From: Shiraia sp. slf14
Lineage: Eukaryota; Ascomycota; Dothideomycetes; Pleosporales; Shiraiaceae
Length of the DNA: 64,000 nt
Assembly: GCA_000498155.1 (NCBI GenBank)
Contig: AXZN01000044.1
Span: 331,430 to 395,429 of the forward strand
Direction of reading: 5' to 3'
The position numbers and the translations under genes were made by a program. The notes beneath the pieces were generated by a model. It did not search any database and was not told the DNA's origin. It was given only the letters and a program-made list of their open reading frames with translations. Of the stretch, positions 44,201 to 56,580 are shown piece after piece (the first letter of the stretch is position 1; every line of letters begins with the position of its first letter).

Positions 44201-47200
44201 TCTCTGATCACTAGCTCGGTTCCTGAGAAGCCGTTTTCCTGGAGCAATATATTCCATTGGGACGGATGCAATGTTTGATTGTGGTTGGCATTGCCGTGTG
44301 ATCTTAGCCACCACTCAGCAGTGACGCCCAAGCCAAAGCCTACTTCGAAACGGTCGGGGGCTGTTAACCCATGGAGGACAAGTTGGCCACCCGGGCTCAG
44401 AATCTGCCTAAGATGTTGAAGAACGCTACTGGTATCAGTAACACCTCGTAATGCGTCTCCAACGAAAACCACGTCGTAGCTGGCAGGCTGCACCCCTTGT
44501 GTGATGAGGTCTTGGTTCAAGTCGAGGCAAATGAACTCCATTCGGCTTCGGTGCTGAGCATACTTTTCTCGAGCATCGTCCAGCGAGGCTGACGAATACG
44601 TGTACTGAGAAAATGCGATTCCCCCGGTATCAGATTCAATTTTCTGAAAAACGGATAATACGAAACTAGTGAGAGCGTCTCCAGGAGCTCCGATCTCGAG
44701 TATTCTCTGGGTAGGCTTTTGATGAGCTAGCAGTTCGAGATATGCTTCAGCATCCTCATTGCAAACTGCAGCCACTATGTCATTGAGGTAATCCTGGAAT
44801 GAATCTGATGAAAGTGACCACACTAGCGCCTCGTTTTTTCCCCGAAGTATGGAAGGAATCTTTTGAGCAATTTCTGTGAAAATCTTCCACGATGGTCGCC
44901 TTTTGGTGAGTTCTTGCAGTTTGGTAATAAGATCGCACCATACAGGAAAGTCCTCATTCGCCTTTCCCTGTAGCTGGCGCTTTGTCCAAGATACCCAATT
45001 TCCTATATGGGTTGGCAATCTGTCCCAATCGATTTGAGAGAAGCTGTCTATATTCTTCCGGGCGACAGACCTGAGAATCCCCTCAAGCTCGGCCCGGTCG
45101 TCGACAACTGCATTTTCTTTCTCTAGTATCTTTGTTCCAGCAGTCTTCAAGTTAACCTGGCGCTGCAGAGCGCCCAATGAAATGTGTGGCTTCCATTCGA
45201 TATGATGTAGCAAATTTTTTTCCTTGCTTTTAGCACCAGTTCCATGCGCCATGAGCGGCAACATTTCGAGCTTTTTGATATAGCAGAGGAGTTCGCCTGT
45301 TTCGGATAAGGCAGCAACCTCACATTCGAGACCGGCGCTGGCACCTTTGAGCTTTGCCTCTGCCAAAACATCAATTCGACTTGTAGATGAGTTTTGCCAC
45401 CCATTCTGAGCTATCCAAGCGTCTTTTATCTTGTGGGGGACGGAAGTCGGCACACTTCTCGACGCCCCGTGAGATGGAGGAATAAAGCAAAGTTGTAAGC
45501 AGGAATCGAGTATGCCAGGATGCACAACCCCCTCCATGAAGGTTTGAACTGGCGGCCCGACATTTATTTGAGCAAGAGTAGTATCCTCTCCATCCCACCA
45601 AACGTTGTCGGCGAGAGAGAAAGTAGGTCCGTAGTGAAATGCTGTTTCCTCGAGCCAGCGATAGAAATCAGGGGTTGTGATCTTTACGCGAGCCTTGCTG
45701 TTCATATTCTCATGCCTGAAAGCCATTGATTTGGAAAGAAGATTGACTTCTTTTCCGCCATCTACTTCGGTTTGTGACTCTCGTTCAAACTCAACATGAA
45801 TGATGTGTTTATTGCAAACTCTCCAATAGTTTTCCGTATACGAGAAGATTTCCACTTCGAAGCGGGTGGACGATTTTTCATATTGTTGTTGCAATGGATG
45901 GAGATGCGTCATGACTTCCGTCGTCTCCTCCGGGCTGATGATAATGGGACTTGTGAATGTGGCTTCCTTCACATGGTAACCTCGGATCGATTGCCTACCG
46001 CCAACAGTTTGCCTGACAGCCTCAATAGCCATGACAACAGAACCTACAGCAGGGAACACCACGACGTTGTCCACGACATGATCTGCGATCCAGGTGACCT
46101 CTTCAACTTTGAGCATTTTTCGCCAGCGCGGCTGCAATGGGTTCCAGTCGCTCGTACGCAAACCCAAGAGAGAATGCGCAGGCTCTTCACGAAGCCGCCA
46201 ATCACGGCTTATCCTGGACTCATGCCAGTATGTGAGTGTTCTGTCGAACGGATACTCGGGAGCATCCACTATGGGCGTCAGTTTTGGAGAAGTGACATCC
46301 TGCTGGTTGGCTGCAGTGATCGAAACGCGATATCCACTAATGAAGAGCTGTCCAACCAGCTGCAGAATGGTTTTGGAAGGGGAATCTTGTCTGGACAAAG
46401 CTGAACTGTACCGCGCCGTGCTGTTGCCGGCGTGAGCCAGTGAATCCCTCATAGGTCGCTGCAATGCTCCGTGGGGCCCAATCTCAAGATAATTGGTGAT
46501 CGGCTTGAGGCCGTCTACTTTGGGTGCAGTGTGGACAATGTATTGCAGTGCATCAGCGAATCGCACAGGTGACACTAAATTATCCACCCAATATTGTGGG
46601 TTTAGAAGATTGGTTTTCGCAGCCATCTGGCCTGTTACGGTTGATACCAGAACAGGGTTATTGCCGCTGTGCAATTCTCTTGGCTCGAGACGACCCATGC
46701 TAGAGAGATACTCCTGCGCAACCTCATGCATAGCAGGGGAGTGATAAGCCACGCCCGATTTAATTTTTCTTGCAAAGACTTCATCTTCTTCTAGGTCTCT
46801 TTGCAGCTGATCAATAGCATTCTCGTCGCCGGATAGCGTGACGTTGTTGGGACTGTTGATACATGCTACAGAAACTCGTCCGGGGAGTGATACCTTCGCC
46901 AAATAGGCTTCTGCTTCAGTTTCGGCGAGGTTAACAGACATCATTGCTCCTGGCTGTAGCGTAGAAATTGCTGCTATACGCCCAGCGAGGCGACCTCTGT
47001 GAAAAGCAGCTTCGCAGGCGGAGCGAAGGGAAAGGGCACCCACTGTATATGCTGCCGCAACTTCTCCTGATGAATGCCCGACTACAACATCCGGAAAGAT
47101 AGTGAATGTTTCCAGAAGTTGAACCAGAGAGATTTGAATCGCGGTACATAGCGGCTGGCTGAACTCCGGGCTATGAATGTGGACTTTATCTCTTAACTTA

Positions 47201-49490
47201 TCTAGTATTCCTCGAGTTAGCAATGCTTTTCTCTGCAAATGGTCAAACGTAAATTTTACCAAACAGTGACCACTTAGCTCCCAAATCCTGGAATATGCTG
47301 TCTATCTCAGAAAGAGTAGCTTTGAATACGGGATACTGAAGCAGTTCAACCCCCATGTTGACATACTGCGCGCCTTGTCCAGTGAAGATAAATGCTACTC
47401 CGACATCACGTGCGGCGCGCGCACATTTTGTGAGAGAGAGTTCTACCGTCTCTGGGGACTCATGCTTGTCTACAACGGCGAATGATCTCCAAGCCATGAG
47501 GGAACGTCGCGTGGCAAGTGTGTAGGCAAGATTTTCTATAAAGTTGGCGTTGCCATACGTGCACGCTTTGAGATACCCATCATATCGATGAAGCATCCGT
47601 TTCAAAGCAGCTTCATCGCGAGCTGACCACGTCAATAACTGATGCCTTGGGCTTGATTTACTGCTGCCCTGAATAACTTCATTCATTCCATTCATCGCAT
47701 GCGTTCCATTAACCCCATTCGCCGCATGCGACCCGTTCACTCCATTGGAAAGGACCGGGGAAGTCAAGATACGCTGGTTATCGATGAGTGCAAGTCCCTC
47801 AATGGTGTGTAAAGCATCATCAAGGATTACATGGCTGTTTGCACCACCAAAGCCAAAAGAATCAACTGATATCCTTCGCAAGCCCTGCGTTGGCCAAGGA
47901 ACGCACTTAGTAGGCACCTACAGCCCATTAGCCTGATGAAAATCACAACAGTCGATACGCGTACCTCCAAGTGATAAAATTTAGCGTTGATCTTCGGATT
48001 CAGTTTCTCGAATAGTGCATTCGGAGGGATCACACCGTTCTCTAGTATCATTATGCTTTTGAGAATACTGGCTAACCCACTGCCTCCCTCCAAATGGCCG
48101 ATATTTGCTTTGATTGATCCACTACAAGGCACAGTTCACGTTAGCTAATGTGCGCGTTCTAGACTTTAAATTGCACTTACATATAGAGTGGCTCTTTCGA
48201 AGACCTGCTGCTCCGAAACACCTTACCTAGCGCGGTTGCCTCTGTAACATCTCCAATTTGCGTGCCAGTGCCTATTGTTGTTAGATGCAACAACTGCAGA
48301 GGATCCAGTTAGGGAGTGAGTTACCATGAGCCTCCACGTAACGCGTCGTCTCAAAGCCCAAGTTGCAGCTCCTGTACACTTGGCGGATAAGTGCTTCTTG
48401 CGCGGAATGGTTTGGCTGAGGCATTGTTAGGGTATGGCCGTCCTGGTTTGAACCTGTGCCTCGAATCACCGCGCGAATTGGATCTCCATTTTTTATTGCA
48501 TCGGAAATTCTTTTTAGCACAAGCACGATAACGCCTTCCCCTCTTGCATAGCCATTAGCACGGTGATCGAAACTATAACATCGGCTGTCTGGCGACAGAA
48601 AGTTCATATTCGACATGTAGAGGGACCATTCAGGACTCAGAAGACAGTTTCCAGACGCTAACAAGGCCTATGGGTTCAGATTAGCAATTCTTTGCCTTTT
48701 GGAACACCTTCAAAACCGCTTTCTGCATACCATCGAACTCTGCCCGCTTCTCAGGCTCTGGCAGGCAAGATCGACGGTGATCATACTTGATGAACAGGCA
48801 GTGTTCACATGTATGCTGGGACCCCTCAAATCAAAGTACCAACTGAGCCTATTAGCTTGGATACTGGGGCTGGTGGCCGTGGCAACCATCTGTGCAGCAT
48901 GATCTGGATCTTTGGCAGACATCATGATGTAGTCTTCAGAGGTAGACGAGGCGTAGACTGCAGTGTTTGTCCCTGATACTTTCTCAACAGGAATACCAGC
49001 TAGGTACGGTCAGCAAAGAATTTGGTGCGCAACGGGTATCTTGAGATTTTACCATTTTCTAGGGCCCTATAAGAAGTCTCCAGGAACCATCGCTGCTGTG
49101 GGTCCATAGCAGCCGCCTCTGTTCATGGATTTCAGTATTTGGATATATCAAAGCATGGAATCCATTCATCATCTACTTACCATTGGCTGTGATAGAGAAG
49201 AAAGGGGCGTCAAAGGCGGCGGGATCATCATTCAGGTAGTACCCTCCCCTCGAATATAACTGAACTTCTTGTCAGCGACCATACTACGACTCATGGAGAA
49301 ATACTTGGGCTCGACATGCCGTGTTCTTGATGCCCAACCCTGGCTTATAGAATGTGTCGATGTTTGTTCTGCTTTTGGGCCATTCTGTCATCATGTTTCT
49401 ACCATTCTCAAGCATATCCCAGAAGCTGGATACATCTTCGATTCCATCCGGCAACCTGAAGGACAGCCCTATGACTGCAATTGGTTCCAT
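41273..49490 (-). CDS. Highly reducing polyketide synthase, KS-AT-DH-(MT)-ER-KR-ACP
   Basis: The minus-strand start is ATG 49490 (MEPIAVIGLSFRLP). Several introns, including 47211-47259 and ones near 42120-42166 and 42490-42538, join the frames. KS has NTACSSS, YVEAHGTGT and KANIGHLEGGSG; AT has FTGQGAQ and GHSSGEV; DH has WIADHVVDNVVVFP (the usual glycine of HxxxG is Asn) and GILDSCLQ; MT motif I is LEIGAPGDALTS, which has lost the glycine-rich loop; ER has HSASGSTGQVALQIAQ; KR has GGLGGIG and SNYAAG; ACP has YGVDSLIAV. There is no thioesterase or reductase at the end. Such enzymes make a reduced aliphatic chain. With the adjacent oxoamine synthase it recalls fumonisin- and sphingofungin-type systems. 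Confidence 0.92.
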
Positions 49491-50610
49491 AGAGCAAGGT
49501 ACTCCCACCGTATTCTGGGAAGCGACACTATGGAAATGTTTTTTAAGACCTGGCGTCTTCTGTTTGGCACTTAATGTGTTTGTGCTGCATCTAATCGCGA
49601 TTCCAACAAACCAATCTCAAATGATATTAAGGCAGGGCTAGCGGCTTCAGTCGACTGAATGAAAAGTTTTCATGGATGCGCGGGAGGCTAAAACATATCC
49701 TAGAACATTGCGTAGACGTCAAAAATTGGTAGCGTAGATGTGAATACGTATTGTCGGAGCTTCCTAATCAATCGACGATAATCACCCCATGATATGCATG
49801 TAAGGCTTCGAATAAGCTCCGTTTGCGACCGATTAACGCCATTCGCTACGGCGTTGATGGGTATCTGCAGCTTAGTCCCCGACACCCTCTTCCATTTCCG
49901 AAATTCCGCCTGCCCTCTCGCAGCCGTACTCCGCCAATAGGGAATCAGGCACAACCGCTGAGAGAGAGTCTTGATTGGTACAAGCCCGACACTTGCCTCG
50001 AGGTGAAATGCAATTCGCAGAGCCTCGTCACGTCGGTAACTTTTCACCTAAAGCACTGTCGCGCTAGGCAATCTGAACAGGGATTCGTTTATTACACGAT
50101 AGATGATCTTGTGGTTCGACAACCCTTTGCCTCCCCTATAAATTACAACATTACGTTACGTGACATCTATAGTGGACTGCAAATGGCAAAGTCATTACAA
50201 TACCAAGGTAAAATAGTAACCAATGCTATTAATGAGCTGGCCAACATAGACCTAGTTAAGTCGCTCGTGGTATCTCTATGTGGGTCATAAATCCGACTGC
50301 ATTGCTGACCGCAGGCTTTAGTCTTGACGGTGTCCATAAAACACAACACGAACTACCTGCAGGAGGATTGCGCTAAAGACACGGCTGCGTCCGCCCCGCC
50401 CGTGCCGCCCCCTCTTGCAAGGGTGGGGCAATTGGGGGCGGAAATACTATAGTACAAGACTTGAAGTTCACATTATACAGAGTTTTTGCGTTATTACGCG
50501 ATCCCTGTATATTTCGATCGCAAGTTATTCCACCTTCAAAAGAACCTCCCGTCTGGGAGTAAATGTCTTGGCCTTGTAGGAAAGCGACATCGTTTTAGTA
50601 TTATTCTACA
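49491..50610. promoter_or_regulatory. Divergent region between the HR-PKS and oxoamine synthase
   Basis: About 1.1 kb. A dense GC-rich block at 50391-50441 contains CCGCCCCC (50405-50412) and GGGGGCGG (50434-50441), a perfect 8-base inverted repeat spaced by 21. The rest shows no gene. Confidence 0.45.
50405..50441. promoter_or_regulatory. CCGCCCCC/GGGGGCGG inverted repeat
   Basis: Inverted octamers in the divergent promoter, about 170 bases before the oxoamine synthase start. The right arm extends to TTGGGGGCGG, which recurs exactly at 54855-54864. Confidence 0.4.
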
Positions 50611-52184
50611 ATGGGGGACTTACCGACAGTCGAGAACTCCTTCATCTCTCCAGAGGGGCCACTTGCCACTTTGATCAAAGGCCACAAAACGCAAACTGAG
50701 CGAGCCAAATCACTGCCTACCTTTTATCGCAATCTTGAAGAGGTTCTTGAAGTCAAGCGCGCTTCTAACAACTTCTATTCAACGCTGCCGCCGGATACCA
50801 GCTCAGTGGATTTCTGCTCTGGCGATGTCATGTCGATGGGCCGAAGTTCCCAGCACCGCGATGAGTTCCGTGCTGAGCTCGATAGGAATCCCCACTTTGC
50901 CCTAGGCACTACCAGCTCGAGGCTCATGGATGGCAACTACATGTACATAGAGCAGGTTGAGTCAGAGATTGCTGCCTTCCACGGCACCGAAGCCGGACTC
51001 CTAGTCGGCTCGGGGTTCGAGGCTAACTTGGCTATTTGGTCAACAGTTCCGAAGCAGGGCGACGTTATCGTGTACGACACATTGGTTCATGCAAGTACAC
51101 ACGACGGCATAAGACAGTCTCTCGCCACTGATAGAGTCGCATTCCCTCATAGCGACGTTGACGCCTTCAGAGAAACCTTGCGAGATATACTTGAAACACG
51201 GCCTCTAGTGCGCCAGTCAAAGCGATGCGTTATCATTGCGGTGGAGTCCATATACAGCATGGATGGTGACATATGTCCGCTGCAGGAACTCGTCGAAGCT
51301 GCCAAGGAAGTGTTCCAGGACCACGAGGGCAGCTGTCAGTTTGTCGTTGATGAGGCGCATAGCGTTGGGTTCATAGGTCCTGAAGGTAAAGGGCTCGTCT
51401 GTGAGCTCGGACTAGAAGAGGAGATTGCTGTAGTCATGCATTCCTTTGGCAAAGCCATTGGTGCATCCGGGGGTATGCTCTCTAAATGCGTTGACACTTA
51501 TTTGTTCACAAGCTAAACCGATCTTCCAGCAATTATTCTCGGCAACAGGATCATCCGCAACACAATTATCAACTTTTCAAGGGCAGTTATGTTCTCCACA
51601 GCGCCTACTTTCCCTTTTGTTGCTGCTGTAAAGTCGGGATATAAGGTGCTTAGCACGAAACAGAAGGTACGCTAGTTGTTTGCTTTTCGAAGCTCGGGCC
51701 GTATGTACTGAATTTGTCTGAATGTTGCTACTTGTAGGACCGAGAACGCGTCCAAGACATGGCGAGGTTATTCTTCGAGCTTTTAACATCGCATTGGCTC
51801 TGGCAGACAGCGAAGTCCAAGGGTATATTGAACGTTCCTCTCGCAGAGGGCTGGGAAGATCGAGAATTCAACACCCATCTACTGGCCATCTCAACCAAGC
51901 CAAAGTCGTTTTGGTGGATGTATTATCATCTTCTCTCGGCCTCATTCCGTACCTTCCCCGTAGTATACCCTGTAGTGCCACCAGGCCAAAGTCGGTTGAG
52001 GGTCATCATTCATGCGCACAATACAGAAGAACAAGTCAGGCAATTTGTCGACGCTATATATGCATGGGTACAAGAAATGGTAGACATAGAGGCGGGGGCA
52101 GGCTCGGAATTAGTACCAAAGGCTGCGAAAGAAGTATACGATTGGATGCGACAGGAGCAGTTGAACGGATTTGGGATGGTGTAA
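50611..52184 (+). CDS. PLP-dependent alpha-oxoamine synthase (AONS/SPT/Fum8-like)
   Basis: Exons 50611-51472, 51530-51666 and 51738-52184 give 481 residues with frames kept. The fold-type I signature is complete: GTTSSRLMDGNYMYIEQVE, the AEAGLLVGSGFEANLA-type segment (TEAGLLVGSGFEANLA), DEAHSVGFIGPEGKG with the PLP-ring Asp/His, and HSFGKAIGASG with the Schiff-base lysine, then IINFSRAVMFSTAP. These enzymes condense an amino acid with an acyl thioester, losing CO2, to give an alpha-amino ketone. Known relatives offload HR-PKS chains in fumonisin, AAL-toxin and sphingofungin routes. This one is shorter than the two-part Fum8 and closer in size to single-domain AONS/Lcb2-like enzymes. It is divergent from the HR-PKS and is its probable release partner. 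Confidence 0.9.
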
Positions 52185-52739
52185 TCGGAAATGCAGGGCC
52201 GAGTCAGGTCCTGTGAGACACCAACACGAACGAGTATGTATGCTGACAAGGGCGTACTACGTATGCTGAAACGTGCAGCCCACTCTAGGTTGAACCTTAA
52301 AGCAGTCCAGAAAGATTCTCAATTTTGGCTTAGTTATAATACTCAATCCGATAGCTCAATTCCTATCGTATGTTGAATAAGTCGATCTGCACAAGGATCA
52401 TCAAAGAATCGCTCATGCATATATGTGTAATTGGCGCCGGCAATGCGTTAAGTTTAGCGGGACATGCGTGCCCTATAGAATAAAGTCATGTGGTTTTTCC
52501 GCCTCATCCTGCGCCAAGGTTGGCTTGTGTGTAGTCATGTCTGTGACAGTCTGTGGGCGTATCTTTGCCGCCTCCGAAGGATTGCGAACCGCTTGCGGAG
52601 CCAGGTATTTAAATCAAGCTAAATCAGCAGCAATTAAGAAAATATTGAAACTCCTCCACAGCATTTTGCGTCGCTTAGATAATACTACTGCACCCGAAGT
52701 TCTAATCAATACATTTATGCTGTTTATTTTACAGCAGAG
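52185..52739. promoter_or_regulatory. Upstream region of the carboxylesterase
   Basis: About 550 bases without a gene. No shared promoter motif was found here. Confidence 0.35.
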
Positions 52740-54512
52740 ATGGGATCGGCCCTACGATTGCTCGGTACTCTCGCAGCAACTCTTGTCAGCTTAGAAGCCG
52801 TTCAGATCCCATTTTGCGCCACTGCCGCGACAACATCTGTTGCGCTCCCTGCAGGTACTGTCGTGGGCTCCGTGGGCGAAGATGGCGTGGAATACTTCCG
52901 TGGCATTCCCTTCGCCGAATCTCCAACGGGTCCCCTAAGACTGAAACCTCCAAAACGCCTACAAAAATTCGATTCTGGCACTGCCCAGGCCACCAGTTTC
53001 GGCCCCGCGTGCCCACAAATGTCAGCAATAGAATACACGCCTCTTTTGCTTGATGTGATTGCCCTGCCCGGTGTGCAGGACACTCTTTCATACGGATCGG
53101 CAGTAGGTAACGAAACTGAAGACTGTCTCACCATGTCGGTCATGCGACCAAAAGGCACGCGTCCTGACGAGAAGCTACCAGTCCTCTTTTGGATATTCGG
53201 TGGAGGCTTCGAGTCGGGCAGCCCACAAATGTATAACGGATCAGTACTTATCCCTGAATCGGTATCCCAGGGAAAACCGATGATTCTTGTCTCCGCCAAC
53301 TATCGTCTAGGGGCGTTTGGTTTCCTTGGAGGGAAAGAGGTTCTCGCTGATGGGTCAGCTAATTTGGGTCTGCTTGACCAGCGTATGGGGCTGGAGTGGG
53401 TCGCCGATCACATTGCGGCTTTTGGAGGTGATCCTGCTGCAGTTACGATATGGGGTCAGAGCGCTGGGGCGATGAGTGTTTTCGATCAACTCGCACTCTA
53501 TGACGGCGACAACACCTACAAGAACCGCCCATTATTCCGGGCGGCAATCATGAATAGTGGCAGTCTGACACCAACTGAACCGATAGACGGCGTGAAGGCT
53601 CAGGGAATCTTTGACCAAGTGGTCGGGACGGCCGGGTGTGCATCCGCGGCGGATTTAGATAAACTTGAATGTCTGCGCAAGCTTGACTACGACACCTTCT
53701 TAAATGCAGCGAACAGTGTTCCTGCATATCTCGGCTACAATTCCCTGGCGTTCAACTACGCTCCTCGGCCAGACGGTCATATTCTTACTGCAAGTCCAGA
53801 AGATCTTGCCTTGCAAGGGAAATTTGCAGCAGTGCCGATAATCATCGGTAATCAACACAATGAGGTACTTCAGTAAACTGTCATTAAACTTGATGTGGTC
53901 GCGATAAACTGACTCGCATTGCAGGGAACTGTTTTTTCGTTGTTCCAGTCCAACATCACTACTGAATCAGCCTTAATTTCTTATCTGAACGATGTTTTCT
54001 TCTACAAAAGTACGAAAGAAGAGATCGAGGGCCTTGTTGCCACCTATCCTAGCGACCTAGATAGTCCTGGTAATACACGCGGATCAAATAACGTTTATCC
54101 AGAGTTCAAGCGCCTTGCAGCTATCCTGGGCGATTGGGAATTTAGTTTCATGTCACGTCTCTTGCTGGAAAGCCTTCCTGAAACCACTCCAGCATGGTCC
54201 TACGTAGCGACATATGCAGATGAGACCCCAATACTTGGGACGTACCATGCTACCGACCTACCTCACATCTACTACGAGACCGACGACATCAGTAAATCTA
54301 TTCAGGCTCTGTATATCTCGTTTGTGAACTCTCTGGACCCCAACAAATATGCGGCCAATACTCCGAACGGGTACCTGACGTCCTGGCCATCATGGCATGG
54401 AAAAAAGCAATCCCTGGAGTTTGGAGCTCAATCCACTCGCCTCATAGTCGACAACGCTAGAGCTGCTAGCTATGAGTATATTCGAGCCCATCTGGAGACA
54501 TTGCGTCTATAA
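52740..54512 (+). CDS. Secreted type-B carboxylesterase/lipase
   Basis: The ATG at 52740 opens a signal peptide (MGSALRLLGTLAATLVSLEA). The first exon runs to NQHNE near 53868, and an intron ending TTGCAG at 53924 joins GTVFSLFQSN, ending at 54512. FRGIPFAESPTGPLRL is the family N-terminal motif, IFGGGFESG the oxyanion hole, WGQSAGAMSV the catalytic serine, IIGNQHNEG the acid, and HATDLPHIYYE the histidine region. The product, about 570 residues, is the normal size for fungal cholinesterase/lipase-like enzymes. In the cluster it could cleave or form an ester on the HR-PKS product outside the cell; that link is inference only. Confidence 0.88.
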
Positions 54513-55410
54513 TTATTGTACGAGAAGAAGGGGAAGCAGAAAATTATGCAATGATAATCGGTTTACTTGTGGTGTGATTACCTTATACATTCAATTCAAA
54601 CGACCAAGGACTAGACACCCTAAAAATTGGCCGTTTCATGAAATATTCGACTTGTACGTTCAAAATTTCTTCTGTAATGTCCAAGGAAGTCCTCGACAAC
54701 CTGCCATCCGCGCATCTCGCTTCTTTCGCACTAATTAACGGAGGGGAGTGACTGACATCCCCCCTGCACTACGATCAGACAAAAAAGGATTGTAGAGGGT
54801 ACTGTATACGAAAAGCTAACCCTCCGTCTGTAGTTTCTGCCTTAAACGGGGAGGTTGGGGGCGGCGAGTCCCTGTCATCTCTATGCGTAATGCCGATTCG
54901 TATAATAGACTACTTCCTTCTGGGTCGGATCTGCATACCGTAAGTCAATGCACATGTCTCACTGTCGGCCTGCATACTTGCTTCCGTCACGCCATTCCAG
55001 CGCAAATGTAAGTCTTACTCGTGCATCAAAGTTTACACTAGCTTCCCTTTTATCCTCACAAGCTATCTATAGTTGAATAGTGCTGTGCATAAATTGGAGA
55101 TCGTGTTACGTGTGGAGTACAGGGTTGTGCAACCCTGCAGACTAAGCGCTTACATTCCGTTAGGCTAATTGTGTCAGACATCGTTAACGCACCTGTGGTG
55201 TGAACAAGTAATAATACAAGTACTACGCAATACAAGGCGGACCGCCAGTCGCTCTGAATGTTCCGGACCGACCCCAAAGGTCCCGTACCCCGGGGGCCAA
55301 ACGGCAGATAATAAAGGGCTAAACCTCTTATCTAACCCTACGATCGAACGTCTCATATTGCCAATCGCATTGCGACTTAGTCGTCGGCAGGCATTATAAT
55401 TTACCTTGAA
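54513..55410. promoter_or_regulatory. Upstream region of the membrane-protein gene
   Basis: About 900 bases without a gene. TTGGGGGCGG at 54855-54864 repeats the 10-mer of the HR-PKS/oxoamine synthase promoter. A CCCCGGGGG run is near 55289. Confidence 0.4.
54855..54864. promoter_or_regulatory. TTGGGGGCGG motif (second copy)
   Basis: An exact repeat of the 10-mer at 50432-50441, about 550 bases upstream of the membrane-protein start. Confidence 0.35.
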
Positions 55411-56580
55411 ATGGAGTTGGTGCTACCAGACCCTCTCCCGCCCAATTATTATACCGAAAATCGCGGCTATGTTTTGCTTACCACCGCAAGCACTTTTCTC
55501 GCGCTCACCATAATTACATTCGTCCTTCGGATGGTCTCACGTCAAATCCAAAAAGTCCGTTTTGGTTGGGGCGATGCTCTTGTTATTGCAGCTTTACTGG
55601 GGAATATCGTAAACTGCATATTTACAATATGTACGTGCTAACACTTAGGGTCTCAACCTAGATAACCTCGGTGGAAATTCGCTAACACATCAGAAAGTGG
55701 CTGTGCCGTTATCTGGGGTCGGACAGCACACTCCCGTTGTGTTAGGGCCAAACATGGAACACTTCGAAAAGCTGTCGTTTATGGGTTTGAATGCACTCTT
55801 GATTACGCCAATCACCTACTCATTTTCGATCGCCACTTCAAAATTTGCTATTCTCCAGCTCTACTTGAAGATCTTCAGACATGGATATATCCGATGGATC
55901 TGCTACGCTGTTGGTTTTGTCGTTGCAGCCCACGCCTTAGCTGTGATCTTTGTATCTATATTCCAGTGCAAACATATAAGCACCATATGGACGGACCCTA
56001 CCCGCCCCAACTGCATTGATAGTCAAACGTTCTTTGGATATGCTTCAGTCCCCAATTCTATTACGGATGTGGTCATGTTAATCACGCCTCTGCCAGAGAT
56101 CTGGAGACTGAATACCTCTAATCAGATGAAATTGGGCGTTACAATCACTTTCATCGCAGGTTCTGTGTAAGTAATCTCCAGTTTCGATGAACAAGTCATG
56201 GCTCAATACTGACAGTAACTGATAGCGGAGTCATTGTATCGATCTTGCGCACGATCGCGCACTTTAAAACTACTGCGGTTTTCTACGACCCTTTATGGGA
56301 GAGTTTGGACCTTATGATATACGACGTCTCGGAACCAAGCACTTATTTTATATGCGCTTGCTTCCTGACGCTGCGCCCATTGCTGCGCTGGACCAAAGCC
56401 AAATTGAGCACGATATCAAGGAGTTTATACTCTCGAGAACGTCTTGGTTCAGACTCCGATCTTGTTGAACGAGGCACCGAAGAGATACCCAAGGCAAGCT
56501 CGAAGAAAGCTAGAGCGTTTGATTCCATCCTGCTATCAAAAATATCTGGTCAAAAGTCGACCGTGGAGCAAGATGATTGA
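55411..56580 (+). CDS. SAT4/rhodopsin-like integral membrane protein
   Basis: Three exons (55411 to about 55630, about 55694-56166, about 56228-56580) encode about 345 residues. NRGYVLLTTASTFLALTIITF starts helix 1, then RFGWGDALVIAALLG, FSIATSKFAILQLYLKIFR, CKHISTIWTD with NCIDSQTFF, and ITDVVMLITPLPEIWRL, which are typical of the fungal rhodopsin-domain (SAT4) family. The C-terminal tail is polar with Ser/Arg-rich segments. Family members of this kind are frequent in secondary-metabolite clusters, but their role is unclear. It lies between the esterase and the methyltransferase, all on the plus strand. Confidence 0.8.

Noticed and set aside
47211..47259. Frame break in the AT domain of the HR-PKS
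   Set aside because: A 49-base intron with GTAAAA donor, GCTAAC branch and CGAG acceptor joins WSLF to GILDKLRDKV in frame.
15984..49490. HR-PKS as starter supplier for the NR-PKS (resorcylic-lactone-type pair)
   Set aside because: The SAT lacks its Cys, a lectin gene separates the two, and the HR-PKS has a divergent oxoamine synthase as a better release partner.
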